Assembly (NCBI GenBank): GCA_017528315.1
Contig: JAFXOW010000036.1
Span: forward strand, 40,207-104,206
DNA length: 64,000 nucleotides
Direction: 5' to 3'
From: Bacilli bacterium
Lineage (GTDB): Bacteria > Bacillota_I > Bacilli_A > RF39 > UBA660
Made by a program: the position numbers and the translations under genes. Positions 1 to 7,218 of the stretch are shown here, piece after piece; the stretch's first letter is position 1; every line of letters begins with the position of its first letter. The notes under the pieces were generated by a model. It was not told the origin of the DNA, did not search any database, and saw only the letters and a program-made list of their open reading frames with translations.

Positions 1-1
1 G

Positions 2-592
2 GAAGAACACAATATACCTGATTGGTATATTGAATCTTGCCATAAAATTCAATATATGTTTCCTAAAGCTCATGCTTGTGCTTATGTTATGAGTGCTATG
101 CGAATTGCATGGTTTAAAGTATATCAACCGCTTAATTACTATGCAACCTTCTTTTCAATAAGAGTAGTTGACTTTGATATAGATACAATGATTAAAGGAT
201 ATGATGCAATTAAACTTCGAATTGAAGATTTAGAAAATAAAGGCTATGAAATAACTAAAAAAGAAGGAGATGTTTTAGAATCTTTAAAAATTGCCCTTGA
301 GGCAACAGCTCGTGGAATTAAATTCGGAAACATTGATTTATATAAATCAGATGCTACTAAATTTATTAAATCAGATACCGAAGAAAATACCTTAATACCA
401 CCATTTAGAGCTATTGATGGACTAGGAGATGCTGTTGGAAAAGGTATATGTACAGAACGTGAAATAAGAGAATTTTTAAGTATTGAAGATTTGCAAAAAC
501 GTAGTAAGGTATCAGCTACCTTAATTGAAAAATTAAGAACTATGAAAGTATTAAAAGACTTACCTGAATCCAATCAATTATCATTATTTTAA
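2..592 (+). CDS. polC: DNA polymerase III PolC-type alpha subunit, C-terminal end (partial)
   Basis: The reading frame is open from base 2, so the gene begins before the window; about 196 C-terminal residues are visible. PolC is the replicative polymerase of low-GC Gram-positives. The FPKAHA motif followed by AYVMSAMRIAWFKVYQP and the PPFRAIDGLGDAVG segment are characteristic of the PolC C-terminal region. An ATG at 56 is internal, not the start. The protein ends in a QLSLF tail that resembles a sliding-clamp (beta) binding peptide, as expected for PolC. A terminator follows directly. The identification is firm; only the truncation limits it. Confidence 0.95.
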   Translation, partial: EEHNIPDWYIESCHKIQYMFPKAHACAYVMSAMRIAWFKVYQPLNYYATFFSIRVVDFDIDTMIKGYDAIKLRIEDLENKGYEITKKEGDVLESLKIALEATARGIKFGNIDLYKSDATKFIKSDTEENTLIPPFRAIDGLGDAVGKGICTEREIREFLSIEDLQKRSKVSATLIEKLRTMKVLKDLPESNQLSLF

Positions 593-593
593 A

Positions 594-624
594 AAATATA
601 CATGAAAAGTGTATGTTTTTTTTT
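594..624 (+). terminator. Rho-independent terminator after polC
   Basis: The stem ATACAT / GTGTAT with loop GAAAA is followed by a run of about ten T. It starts two bases after the polC stop. Confidence 0.75.
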
Positions 625-701
625 ATAAAAAAATGCTAATAAACTATATTCGACAAATTTATAATAAATAATTATTTATACTAAAAATATGAGGAGGGAT
701 A

Positions 702-1136
702 ATGAAAAAAAATATTATTATAGTAATATTATTTGGAAGTTTAATTGGTTATTTGTTTGGAAGTATAATTTTTAAAAATTATAAGGGTTCAGATTTAATT
801 AATGAAGATGGTAATATTTATTATTTACAATATGGTGTTTATACAACTATAGAAGCTGCTAATAGTAATACTGAAAATTTAAAGGAAGAACATTTTATTA
901 AGGAATTAGATAATAAATATTATGTTTATTTAGGAGTTACAACTGATTATGATAAGGCTTTAAAATTAAAAGAAAAATATGAGAATGAAAATATTCATAT
1001 TTATATTAGAAGTGATTTCGTAGAAAATTCAGAAACTTTAAAAAAATTAAAAGAGTATGATGAACAGATAGATAATTTAGATAATACTTCAGAAGTTATG
1101 AAAAAAATATTTGAAAATTCTAATCTCAATTTATAA
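702..1136 (+). CDS. Membrane-anchored SPOR-like domain protein
   Basis: A 144-residue protein with one N-terminal membrane segment (about residues 4-24) and a short extracytoplasmic domain. Residues 38-105 (YYLQYGVYTTIEAA..., then NKYYVYLGVTTDYDKALKLKEKY) fit the pattern of a SPOR peptidoglycan-binding domain: a first strand with Q/G, a central helix, then a strand ending YVYLG followed by an 'A...K' helix. It has a strong GGAGG site. In Bacillus subtilis the SPOR-type protein SpoIIB lies just upstream of maf-radC-mreBCD, so position also supports the call. The gene is probably cotranscribed with radC (41-bp gap). SPOR assignment is by pattern, so moderate confidence. Confidence 0.55.
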   Translation: MKKNIIIVILFGSLIGYLFGSIIFKNYKGSDLINEDGNIYYLQYGVYTTIEAANSNTENLKEEHFIKELDNKYYVYLGVTTDYDKALKLKEKYENENIHIYIRSDFVENSETLKKLKEYDEQIDNLDNTSEVMKKIFENSNLNL

Positions 1137-1177
1137 TTTTAAAAAAAATTTATTATATATAAATTGGGAGGAATTAT

Positions 1178-1873
1178 ATGTTAATTAAAGAAATGAATGA
1201 AAATGATAGACCGAGAGAAAGACTCGCGAATTTAGGAAGTAGTAAACTCACTAATGAAGAACTTTTAGCTATTATATTAAAAACAGGAAGTAAAGGAAAA
1301 TCAGCTAAAGATTTAGCTATTGAATTAATTGAAAGATTAGGAAAACTAGAAAATTTTAAAAATTTAGATTTAAATAGTTTAAGAGAATTTAAGGGAATTG
1401 GAAATGTTAAAAAGATTGAACTTTTAGCAACTTTGGAACTTGGAAAAAGAATATATTTAAATAATCCTTTAAAAAATACGAAAAGATATACTAATCCGGA
1501 GTTTATTTATTTAGATAATAAATATTTATTTTATGGTTTAAAACAAGAATATTTTTATGTATTTTATTTAGATACTAAGAAAAATTTAATAGAAAGGAAA
1601 TTATTATTTATGGGAACAATCGATAGAAGTTTAGTTCATCCACGAGAAATATTTAAAGAAGCTTATCTTTTAAGTGCTTCATGTTTTATTTGTATGCACA
1701 ACCATCCAACAGGAGATGTGATGCCTAGTCGAGCTGATATAAGTTTAACCAATACTTTACTTGAAATTGGAAGAATTCAAGGAATAGAACTTTTAGATCA
1801 TATTATAGTAAGTGATAGTAATTATTTTAGTTTTTACGATAATCATTTAATGGAGAATAATCATGAAAGTTAA
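1178..1873 (+). CDS. radC: RadC / JAB-domain (MPN+) protein
   Basis: A 231-residue RadC family protein (UPF0758). The N-terminal half carries a helix-hairpin-helix-like segment (LREFKGIGNVKKIELLATLELGKR). The C-terminal half has the JAB metalloprotease-like motif HNHPTGD...SRAD with His174, His176 and Asp187 as the metal ligands. Despite its name, a DNA-repair role is not established for the family. It overlaps mreC by 11 bp. The order radC-mreC-mreD is the Firmicutes one, but mreB, normally between radC and mreC, is absent here. Confidence 0.92.
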   Translation: MLIKEMNENDRPRERLANLGSSKLTNEELLAIILKTGSKGKSAKDLAIELIERLGKLENFKNLDLNSLREFKGIGNVKKIELLATLELGKRIYLNNPLKNTKRYTNPEFIYLDNKYLFYGLKQEYFYVFYLDTKKNLIERKLLFMGTIDRSLVHPREIFKEAYLLSASCFICMHNHPTGDVMPSRADISLTNTLLEIGRIQGIELLDHIIVSDSNYFSFYDNHLMENNHES

Positions 1874-2600
1874 GAGTTTTGCTATTTTAATTGTTATTTA
1901 TATTATATCTTTTATAGCTATTAAAACGAATTTAAATTTATTTTATCCTTATTATATTTTAAAAGATATTATTTTCTTTCCAGTTAAGGCTTATAGTAAA
2001 GAAGTTAGATTAGAAAGTCAAGTTATTGATGGTATTAATGAAGAGTTAAAAGACGAATTTGATGAATTAAAAAGATTAAATGATTTAAGTAATACCTTAG
2101 TTGATTTTAAAAGTATTAAAGCATTAGTTATTGAAAGAAATAAAATGTATTGGTTTAATACAATTACAATTAATAAAGGAAAAAGTAGTGGACTAAAAGA
2201 AGATATGGCGGTTATTACAGGGAGTGGGTTAATTGGAAAAATTAATAAAGTTGGATCTAATACTAGTGAAGTTAAATTAATAACTACAAATGATACTAAT
2301 AATAAAATTTCAGTTATGATAAAAACAAGTACTGATACGATATATGGTATTATGTCAGGATATGATGTTAGTAATAATAAACTGTTAGTAACATCAGTTA
2401 ATAAAAATATAGAAATAGAAGAAAATGCTAGTGTTTATACAAGTGGAATGGGAGGAGTATTTCCAAGTGGTATTTTAATTGGAAGTGTTGATGGTGTTAT
2501 TCCAGATAAATATGATGTATCAAAAATTATTTTAGTAAAACCCAATGCTGATATGAATAATACCAGATTTGTTAATGTCTTAGTAAGGAATATAGAATGA
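1863..2600 (+). CDS. mreC: Rod shape-determining protein MreC
   Basis: A 245-residue MreC: an N-terminal membrane anchor (residues about 5-23), a short coiled coil (about 45-75), then the extracytoplasmic beta-barrel region containing GKSSGLKEDMAVITGSGLIGKI and the later GMGGVFPSGILIGSV, both typical of MreC. MreC links the cytoplasmic elongation machinery to peptidoglycan synthases. The gene overlaps radC by 11 bp and mreD by 4 bp (ATGA), so translation is probably coupled. Confidence 0.93.
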   Translation: MKVKSFAILIVIYIISFIAIKTNLNLFYPYYILKDIIFFPVKAYSKEVRLESQVIDGINEELKDEFDELKRLNDLSNTLVDFKSIKALVIERNKMYWFNTITINKGKSSGLKEDMAVITGSGLIGKINKVGSNTSEVKLITTNDTNNKISVMIKTSTDTIYGIMSGYDVSNNKLLVTSVNKNIEIEENASVYTSGMGGVFPSGILIGSVDGVIPDKYDVSKIILVKPNADMNNTRFVNVLVRNIE

Positions 2601-3070
2601 TATATATAATTGGTTTAATTGTAATTATAATTGATTATTTAATTTCTTATTTTATACCTATTTATTTTAATAATTTAAATTACTTTTTTCCAATGTTAAC
2701 TTTAACTTTTTTAGTTTTTATCTTTAAAAAAAATAAAGATTATATAAAATTAAGTATAATGATAGGAATTATATATGATTTATTATTTTCTTATATCTTT
2801 CTTTTTAATACTTTAATATTTGTTTTATTTGCTAAAATATTAAAAAAAGTTGATAAATTAATTAGATACAATTATATAGTAAGTATTGTAATGCTAGTGT
2901 TCTTTATATTTTTATATGATTTAATTTTATTTGGATTAGTTTATTTAAGTGAATATAATGGAATAACTATTAATGATTTAATTAATAAATTTAGTCATTC
3001 TTTAGTTTTAAATTTAAGTTTTTATTTTTTATTAACAATTATTTTTTATAAAAAGAAAATATTAAAATAG
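2597..3070 (+). CDS. mreD: Rod shape-determining protein MreD
   Basis: A 157-residue, almost wholly hydrophobic protein with about five membrane segments, of the size of MreD (usually 160-180). It overlaps the end of mreC by 4 bp, which is the conserved operon position of mreD. It is the polytopic membrane partner of MreC in the elongation complex. Sequence conservation of MreD is low, so the call depends on topology and position. Confidence 0.85.
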   Translation: MIYIIGLIVIIIDYLISYFIPIYFNNLNYFFPMLTLTFLVFIFKKNKDYIKLSIMIGIIYDLLFSYIFLFNTLIFVLFAKILKKVDKLIRYNYIVSIVMLVFFIFLYDLILFGLVYLSEYNGITINDLINKFSHSLVLNLSFYFLLTIIFYKKKILK

Positions 3071-3128
3071 GTATTAAAATATGTATAAGTATTAAAAAAA
3101 TAATCATAATAATTACAGGAGGAAATAT

Positions 3129-3320
3129 ATGACACAAAAAGAATTATTATATTATGAAGATGCAATTGGACATGAAGGAAATATTATTACTATTTTAAAA
3201 GATAGCATAGAAAGAATTGAAAGTGAAGAATTAAGAACATTTTTAGAAAGTGAAGTAGAAATACACCAAAATTTAAAAACGAATTTAATTCAAAAATTGG
3301 AGGATGAGGCTAATGAATGA
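3129..3320 (+). CDS. Small helical protein paired with CotF-like gene
   Basis: A 63-residue, acidic, fully helical protein with a strong site (AGGAGG, 8 bp before ATG). It contains YEDAIGHEGNIITILKDSIERIESEELRTFLESEVEIHQNLKTNLIQKL, a two-helix pattern like the ferritin-like half of the spore coat F family, with the conserved E/H positions that family uses. It overlaps the next CotF-like gene by 8 bp. I do not recognise a specific named protein; the CotF relation is inferred mainly from its partner. Confidence 0.5.
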   Translation: MTQKELLYYEDAIGHEGNIITILKDSIERIESEELRTFLESEVEIHQNLKTNLIQKLEDEANE

Positions 3321-3561
3321 TCAAGTATTAATGGATAATTATTTGTTAATTTTAAAAAGTTGCGTGGAAGTATATGTACATGGAACTTTAGAGAGTAGTA
3401 ATTTAGATGTAAAAAAATTATTAAATAATAGTTTAAATACTATCTTAGATTCTCAAAAAAACACTTATGAATTAATGACTAAATATGGTTGGTACCAAAC
3501 CAATAATGTCGAAAAAAACATTATAAATGATACTTTAACTAAAGTTAAAAGTAAAAATTAA
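3313..3561 (+). CDS. CotF-like (spore coat F family) protein
   Basis: An 82-residue protein starting at ATG 3313, 9 bp after GGAGG (3299-3303); the ATG at 3304 directly abuts that site and is unlikely. The central LNTILDSQKNTYELMTKYGWYQ is the hallmark of the Coat_F family, in which a helix ends in M.K.GWY. Family members include CotF and non-sporulation relatives, so this alone does not prove that the organism forms spores. It forms a two-gene unit with the preceding 63-residue protein, followed by a terminator. Confidence 0.65.
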   Translation: MNDQVLMDNYLLILKSCVEVYVHGTLESSNLDVKKLLNNSLNTILDSQKNTYELMTKYGWYQTNNVEKNIINDTLTKVKSKN

Positions 3562-3582
3562 AAAGCTTTGGCTTTTTTTTCT
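3561..3582 (+). terminator. Rho-independent terminator
   Basis: AAAGC-TTTG-GCTTT hairpin followed by eight T, overlapping the stop codon of the CotF-like gene. Confidence 0.65.
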
Positions 3583-3649
3583 TTTTCTTTGTAAAATAGG
3601 TAGATTTTTAATTTTAAATCATTTATAATTAATTTAAAGGAGTAAAATT

Positions 3650-4870
3650 ATGGATAATGAATTAAAAAAAGCTTTATTAAAAGAAAAGAAACGTCAAAGT
3701 GAAAATATTGAATTAATTGCATCAGAAAATTATACATCAAAGTATGTAAGAGAGTTACAAGGAAGTATTTTAACCAATAAATATGCTGAAGGATATCCTG
3801 GTAAAAGATATTATGGAGGATGTGAATATATTGATATCTTTGAGGAAAAGGCAATTGAATATGTAACCAAATTATTTGGATGTTGTTATGCTAATGTTCA
3901 ACCTCATAGTGGATCAAGTGCTAATATGGCCGTTTATAGAGCCCTTCTTAATCATGGTGATAAAGTACTAGGAATGAATTTATCTGATGGTGGACATTTA
4001 ACTCATGGCTATAAGTTGAATTTTAGTGGTGTTGATTATAATATTGTAAGTTATGGACTAAATCCTCATACTGAAAGACTTGATTATGATGAAATAGAAA
4101 AAATTGCTTTAAAAGAAAAACCTAAAATGATAATAGCTGGTGCTAGTGCTTATCCAAGAAAGATTGATTTTAAAAGATTTCGTGAAATTGCTGATAAAGT
4201 AGGAGCTTATTTAATGGTTGATATGGCTCATATTGCAGGACTTGTTGCAGCAGGACTTCATCAAAATCCTTGTAAATATGCTGATGTTGTTACAAGTACC
4301 ACCCATAAAACATTAAGAGGTCCAAGAGGTGGAATAATATTAACTAACGATGAAGAAATAATTAAAAAAATAAATAAAGTAATATTTCCAGGTATTCAAG
4401 GTGGACCTTTAATGCATGTAATTGCCGGAAAAGCAGAGTGTTTTTATGAAGCAATGCAACCGGAGTTTAAAAAATATCAGGAACAAGTTATCAAAAATAT
4501 TAAAGCAATGGCTGAAGAATTTAAAAAACGGGGAGTTAAATTAATATCTGGAGGAACCGATAACCATTTAATATTAGTTGATGTTTATAATAGTTTTGGA
4601 ATAACTGGAGCGGAAGCTGAAACTATCCTTGATAAAGCACATATTACTTTAAATAAAAATACTATTCCCAATGAAACTTTAAAGGCTATGCAAGCAAGTG
4701 GAGTAAGAATAGGATCTCCTGCTATGACTACTCGTGGTTTAAAGGAAGACGATTTTAGATTAATTGCTGATATTATTTATAATATACTATCTAATCCAAA
4801 AGATAAAAAAGTTTTAAAGGAAGAAACCAAAAGAGTACTTGAATTAACTAAAAAATATCCACTTAAATAA
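3650..4870 (+). CDS. glyA: Serine hydroxymethyltransferase
   Basis: A 406-residue PLP enzyme that interconverts serine and glycine and loads tetrahydrofolate with a one-carbon unit. It shows the SHMT signatures [11 protein letters not shown] near the N-terminus, [20 protein letters not shown], and the PLP-lysine segment [13 protein letters not shown] with Lys220. C-terminal [13 protein letters not shown] is also conserved. Length is standard (about 410). It is preceded by AAAGGAG and is a single-gene unit flanked by terminators. Confidence 0.97.
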   Translation: MDNELKKALLKEKKRQSENIELIASENYTSKYVRELQGSILTNKYAEGYPGKRYYGGCEYIDIFEEKAIEYVTKLFGCCYANVQPHSGSSANMAVYRALLNHGDKVLGMNLSDGGHLTHGYKLNFSGVDYNIVSYGLNPHTERLDYDEIEKIALKEKPKMIIAGASAYPRKIDFKRFREIADKVGAYLMVDMAHIAGLVAAGLHQNPCKYADVVTSTTHKTLRGPRGGIILTNDEEIIKKINKVIFPGIQGGPLMHVIAGKAECFYEAMQPEFKKYQEQVIKNIKAMAEEFKKRGVKLISGGTDNHLILVDVYNSFGITGAEAETILDKAHITLNKNTIPNETLKAMQASGVRIGSPAMTTRGLKEDDFRLIADIIYNILSNPKDKKVLKEETKRVLELTKKYPLK

Positions 4871-4876
4871 TAAAAT

Positions 4877-4907
4877 AAAATATCGTGACTATAATCATGA
4901 TATTTTT
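4877..4907 (+). terminator. Rho-independent terminator after glyA
   Basis: AAAATATC(g)TGA / TCA(t)GATATTTT hairpin with a T-rich 3' side, seven bases after the glyA stop. Confidence 0.75.
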
Positions 4908-4908
4908 C

Positions 4909-4939
4909 TTGACTCTCCAGTTTGCTGTAATGTTATAGT
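4909..4939 (+). promoter_or_regulatory. MerR-type promoter with 19-bp spacer (merR autoregulation)
   Basis: TTGACT (4909-4914), a 19-bp spacer, then TATAGT (4934-4939). A 19-bp spacer is the signature of promoters activated by MerR-family proteins, which untwist the overlong spacer. The spacer has an imperfect dyad around CAG-TTTG-CTG. The first 11 bases, TTGACTCTCCA, are identical to those of the element at 8793. Confidence 0.75.
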
Positions 4940-4958
4940 TTACTTGTGGAGGTGGATT

Positions 4959-4987
4959 TTGACAAATTCTAATTAATTTAGTATAAT
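4959..4987 (+). promoter_or_regulatory. Consensus sigma-A promoter upstream of merR
   Basis: TTGACA (4959-4964), 17-bp spacer, TATAAT (4982-4987): a perfect consensus. It lies downstream of the MerR-type promoter, so merR seems to have both a constitutive and a regulated promoter. Confidence 0.75.
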
Positions 4988-5041
4988 AGAGGCCGATTTA
5001 GAGATGTTATTTTCTTAGTAACTACCAATGGGGGTGTAGAT

Positions 5042-5389
5042 ATGTATAGAATAGGAGATTTTTCTAAAATGACTGGTGCTAGTGTTAAAACACTTAGATA
5101 CTATGATGAAATTAATTTATTAAAACCAGTTACTATTGATAATTTTACTAATTATAGATATTATTCTGATAAAGAAATAGAAGTATTTAAAAAAATAGAA
5201 CATTTAAAGAAATTAGGTTTTACTTTGGAAGAAATAAAAAATAATATTAGTAATATGTCTTTAGAATGTTTAGATGCTAAAAAACAAGAATTAAGTTTAA
5301 AAATAGAGTATATGATGGCTCAAATTAATGGGATAGATGAATTAAAGAATGAGTTATCAAAGAGAAAAGTTAAAACTTATAAAAATTAG
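5042..5389 (+). CDS. MerR-family transcriptional regulator
   Basis: A 115-residue regulator. Residues 1-70 are the MerR winged helix-turn-helix (MYRIGDFSKMTGASVKTLRYYDEINLLKP, then the wing with NYRYYSDKEIEVF). The remainder is a short dimerisation helix; there is no effector-binding domain of the BmrR/GyrI type and no metal-binding Cys cluster, so the inducer cannot be read from the sequence. The gene follows an element with the 19-bp MerR promoter spacing (4909-4939), suggesting autoregulation. The only other such element I found heads the T4SS operon at 8793. Confidence 0.9.
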   Translation: MYRIGDFSKMTGASVKTLRYYDEINLLKPVTIDNFTNYRYYSDKEIEVFKKIEHLKKLGFTLEEIKNNISNMSLECLDAKKQELSLKIEYMMAQINGIDELKNELSKRKVKTYKN

Positions 5390-5404
5390 AATTTAGTTAT
5401 TAAA

Positions 5405-5608
5405 ATGAATACAAAAGAAAGAATAGAAAAATTAGAAAATTTAAGACAAAATTATATGATTTTAAGAAGTTTTGTCTTATATTGTAAATATCTAGTGGAT
5501 TATAATGCAAGTCTTGAAGAAGAAAAAGAAAAGACAAAAGAAGAAGTTAAAGTTAAAAAATTAGTTTTAACTAAACCTTTCTATGGAAAAAACTTGCAAG
5601 TAGGATAA
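5405..5608 (+). CDS. Small hypothetical protein
   Basis: A 67-residue, charged, probably helical protein 15 bp after merR and ahead of a terminator, so very likely in the same transcript. The middle is Glu/Lys-rich (EEEKEKTKEEVKVKK). There is no recognisable Shine-Dalgarno site before the ATG, so translation may depend on coupling to merR. No family is recognised; it may be a partner of the regulator or of no consequence. Confidence 0.5.
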   Translation: MNTKERIEKLENLRQNYMILRSFVLYCKYLVDYNASLEEEKEKTKEEVKVKKLVLTKPFYGKNLQVG

Positions 5609-5640
5609 AAATATCACATTTAATATGTGGTATTTTTTTA
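5607..5640 (+). terminator. Rho-independent terminator
   Basis: AATATCACAT-TTA-ATATGTGGTATT hairpin followed by seven T, overlapping the stop region of the 67-residue gene. Confidence 0.8.
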
Positions 5641-5673
5641 AATTTTATGTTATTCTTTTTTAGAGGAATAATT

Positions 5674-6300
5674 ATGTTAAATTTAAGAAATTTTAAAAGT
5701 AATGGAAAATTAATATTAAAATTAAGTAAAGATAATATAGAATATTTTATTAACAAAACCAAAAGAATAATTAAATACTGTGATAAACATAAATTAAATT
5801 TAGAAGTATATTATGATAATAAAATGTTAAATGATAAAGATTTAGAGAAAAAATTAGATAAAAATATAAGAGATATCATTACGATAATGAAGGCTATTAA
5901 TATTAAAGATAAATATAAGAGATATGAATATATTTATGATACGGTATGTAGTTATTTAGATGAATTAATATCAACTAATTATTGTGATTTTAAAAATGAT
6001 ATATGTATTCGTGATAGACTAAAAGGTACTAATCATAAAAATGGTTGTTGCGAATGTTTGGGTCGAGGAAAATGCAAGTATTTAATTGATAGTGTATGTA
6101 CAGAAAAATCCTGTATGGCTTGTAAACTCTTTACTTGTAAAACATTAAGAGAAAAAGGAATAGTTCATAATTTAAATGATTATGTATTGATTAAGTATTT
6201 CTTTACTAATAAACAAAAAGATATTTTAAGATTTAGTTATTGGACTCCAAAAGAAATTATTCTTGATAGATTAGTAAAAAATAAATATGTAAGACCATAG
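5674..6300 (+). CDS. Uncharacterised cysteine-rich protein
   Basis: A 208-residue protein starting at ATG 5674, which has AGAGGA at good distance; an upstream in-frame ATG at 5647 has none. The N-terminal half is Lys/Asp-rich and probably helical. Residues about 110-165 hold twelve or so cysteines, including CDFKNDIC, NGCCECLGRGKC and CMACKLFTC, which suggests zinc or an iron-sulfur cluster. The C-terminal segment ends in a helix with TPKEIILDRL. I recognise no named family. It stands alone between terminators, so context gives no function. Confidence 0.75.
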   Translation: MLNLRNFKSNGKLILKLSKDNIEYFINKTKRIIKYCDKHKLNLEVYYDNKMLNDKDLEKKLDKNIRDIITIMKAINIKDKYKRYEYIYDTVCSYLDELISTNYCDFKNDICIRDRLKGTNHKNGCCECLGRGKCKYLIDSVCTEKSCMACKLFTCKTLREKGIVHNLNDYVLIKYFFTNKQKDILRFSYWTPKEIILDRLVKNKYVRP

Positions 6301-6322
6301 GTGTAAAATTAATGTAAAATTT

Positions 6323-6359
6323 AAAGTTTTGAAAATTAATTTTTTAAAACTTTTTTTCT
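6323..6359 (+). terminator. Rho-independent terminator
   Basis: AAAGTTTT / AAAACTTT stem with a loop of about 15 bases followed by T7. Confidence 0.6.
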
Positions 6360-6498
6360 TTTAATATTAAAAATTCTCTAAGACAATTTTCTTATTTTAA
6401 TAATTTTTTTTAAAAAATATTACAGATGTAGCATTAAATCATCTTTTTGTATTTTTAAATAACATTCATTATAGTATCTTCTTGAAAGGAAGGATACT

Positions 6499-6742
6499 AT
6501 GCTAAATACAGAAACCAAAGAAAATTTTCTAATGAATGATAAAGTTGTAAGACCACTTTTAAAGAATAGTCCAGTTGGTAAAACGTTTGTATCTAAAATT
6601 ATAAGTGAAATTATAAAAGTTCCTTATGAAGAAGTTTATAATAATATGAGATATTTAAATGATGATCGTATTTTTACTTCTAAAAGTGTTGATGCAAGAA
6701 CTGATGTAATGGTTGAAACTAAGAAGTTCTTTATAAACTTAG
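6499..6742 (+). pseudogene. N-terminal fragment of a PD-(D/E)XK nuclease-family 'transposase' (Rpn-like)
   Basis: About 80 codons from ATG 6499 (AAGGAAGG upstream) encode ETKENFLMNDKVVRPLLKNSPVGKTFVSKIISEIIKVPYEEVYNN, which resembles the beginning of the PD-(D/E)XK nuclease-family transposase / Rpn proteins common in gut Firmicutes. Similarity appears to stop near 6740, well before the catalytic core; beyond it the frame reads antisense-like residues until a stop at 6783. The next bases in another frame encode the tail of an unrelated ABC exporter. This is therefore a broken gene joined to another broken gene. The family call is from memory of its N-terminus. Confidence 0.55.
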
Positions 6743-7078
6743 AAAGTTGTTGGAGAAGGTGGAGTTACACTTTCTGGTGGTGAAAGACAAAGACTAGCAA
6801 TAGCAAGAGCTTTAATTAAGAAAACGGAGATAATTTTATTTGATGAAGCAACATCAGCACTGGACAATGAAACACAAGAAAAAATCCAAAATGCTATTCA
6901 TAGTTTAAAAGGAAAATATACAATATTAATTATTGCTCATAGACTTTCGACAATTATTAATAGTGATAATATCTTTATGATAGAAGATGGTAAAATAGTT
7001 GCTGAAGGACAACATGATAAATTAATGAAAACATCAAAAAAATATAAAAGTTTATATCAAGCGTCAGTTGTTAAATAG
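6743..7078 (+). pseudogene. C-terminal fragment of an ABC exporter ATPase (MsbA/LmrA-like)
   Basis: In the frame starting after a TAG at 6740-6742, 111 codons encode the last part of an ABC nucleotide-binding domain: VVGEGGVTLSGGERQRLAIARAL (signature motif), IILFDEATSALD (Walker B and D-loop) and the H-loop IIAHRLSTI, ending normally at TAG 7076-7078. The Walker A motif and the whole membrane domain are missing, so it cannot be a functional transporter. There is no start codon or ribosome site at its head. It abuts the nuclease fragment without a gap, marking a deletion or recombination junction. Confidence 0.85.
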
Positions 7079-7167
7079 TCTTAAATTATCTAAAGGATGT
7101 AATGGTAGAGAAAAAAGAATTATTTACAAATATTTATAATCAATTAAATAAAATAAAAGAAAAATAG

Positions 7168-7195
7168 TTACAAATAATAATAGTTATGGTATTAT
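7168..7195 (+). promoter_or_regulatory. Probable promoter for the 514-residue protein
   Basis: TTACAA, 16-bp spacer, TATTAT, 23 bp before the ATG at 7219. A reasonable but not consensus match. Confidence 0.4.
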
Positions 7196-7218
7196 ATTAG
7201 TGTAAAGTAGGTGTTTAG

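Noticed and set aside
7102..7167. 21-codon open reading frame (MVEKKELFTNIYNQ...) with an AAAGG site
   Set aside because: Too short and adjacent to a pseudogene; no evidence of expression or conservation.
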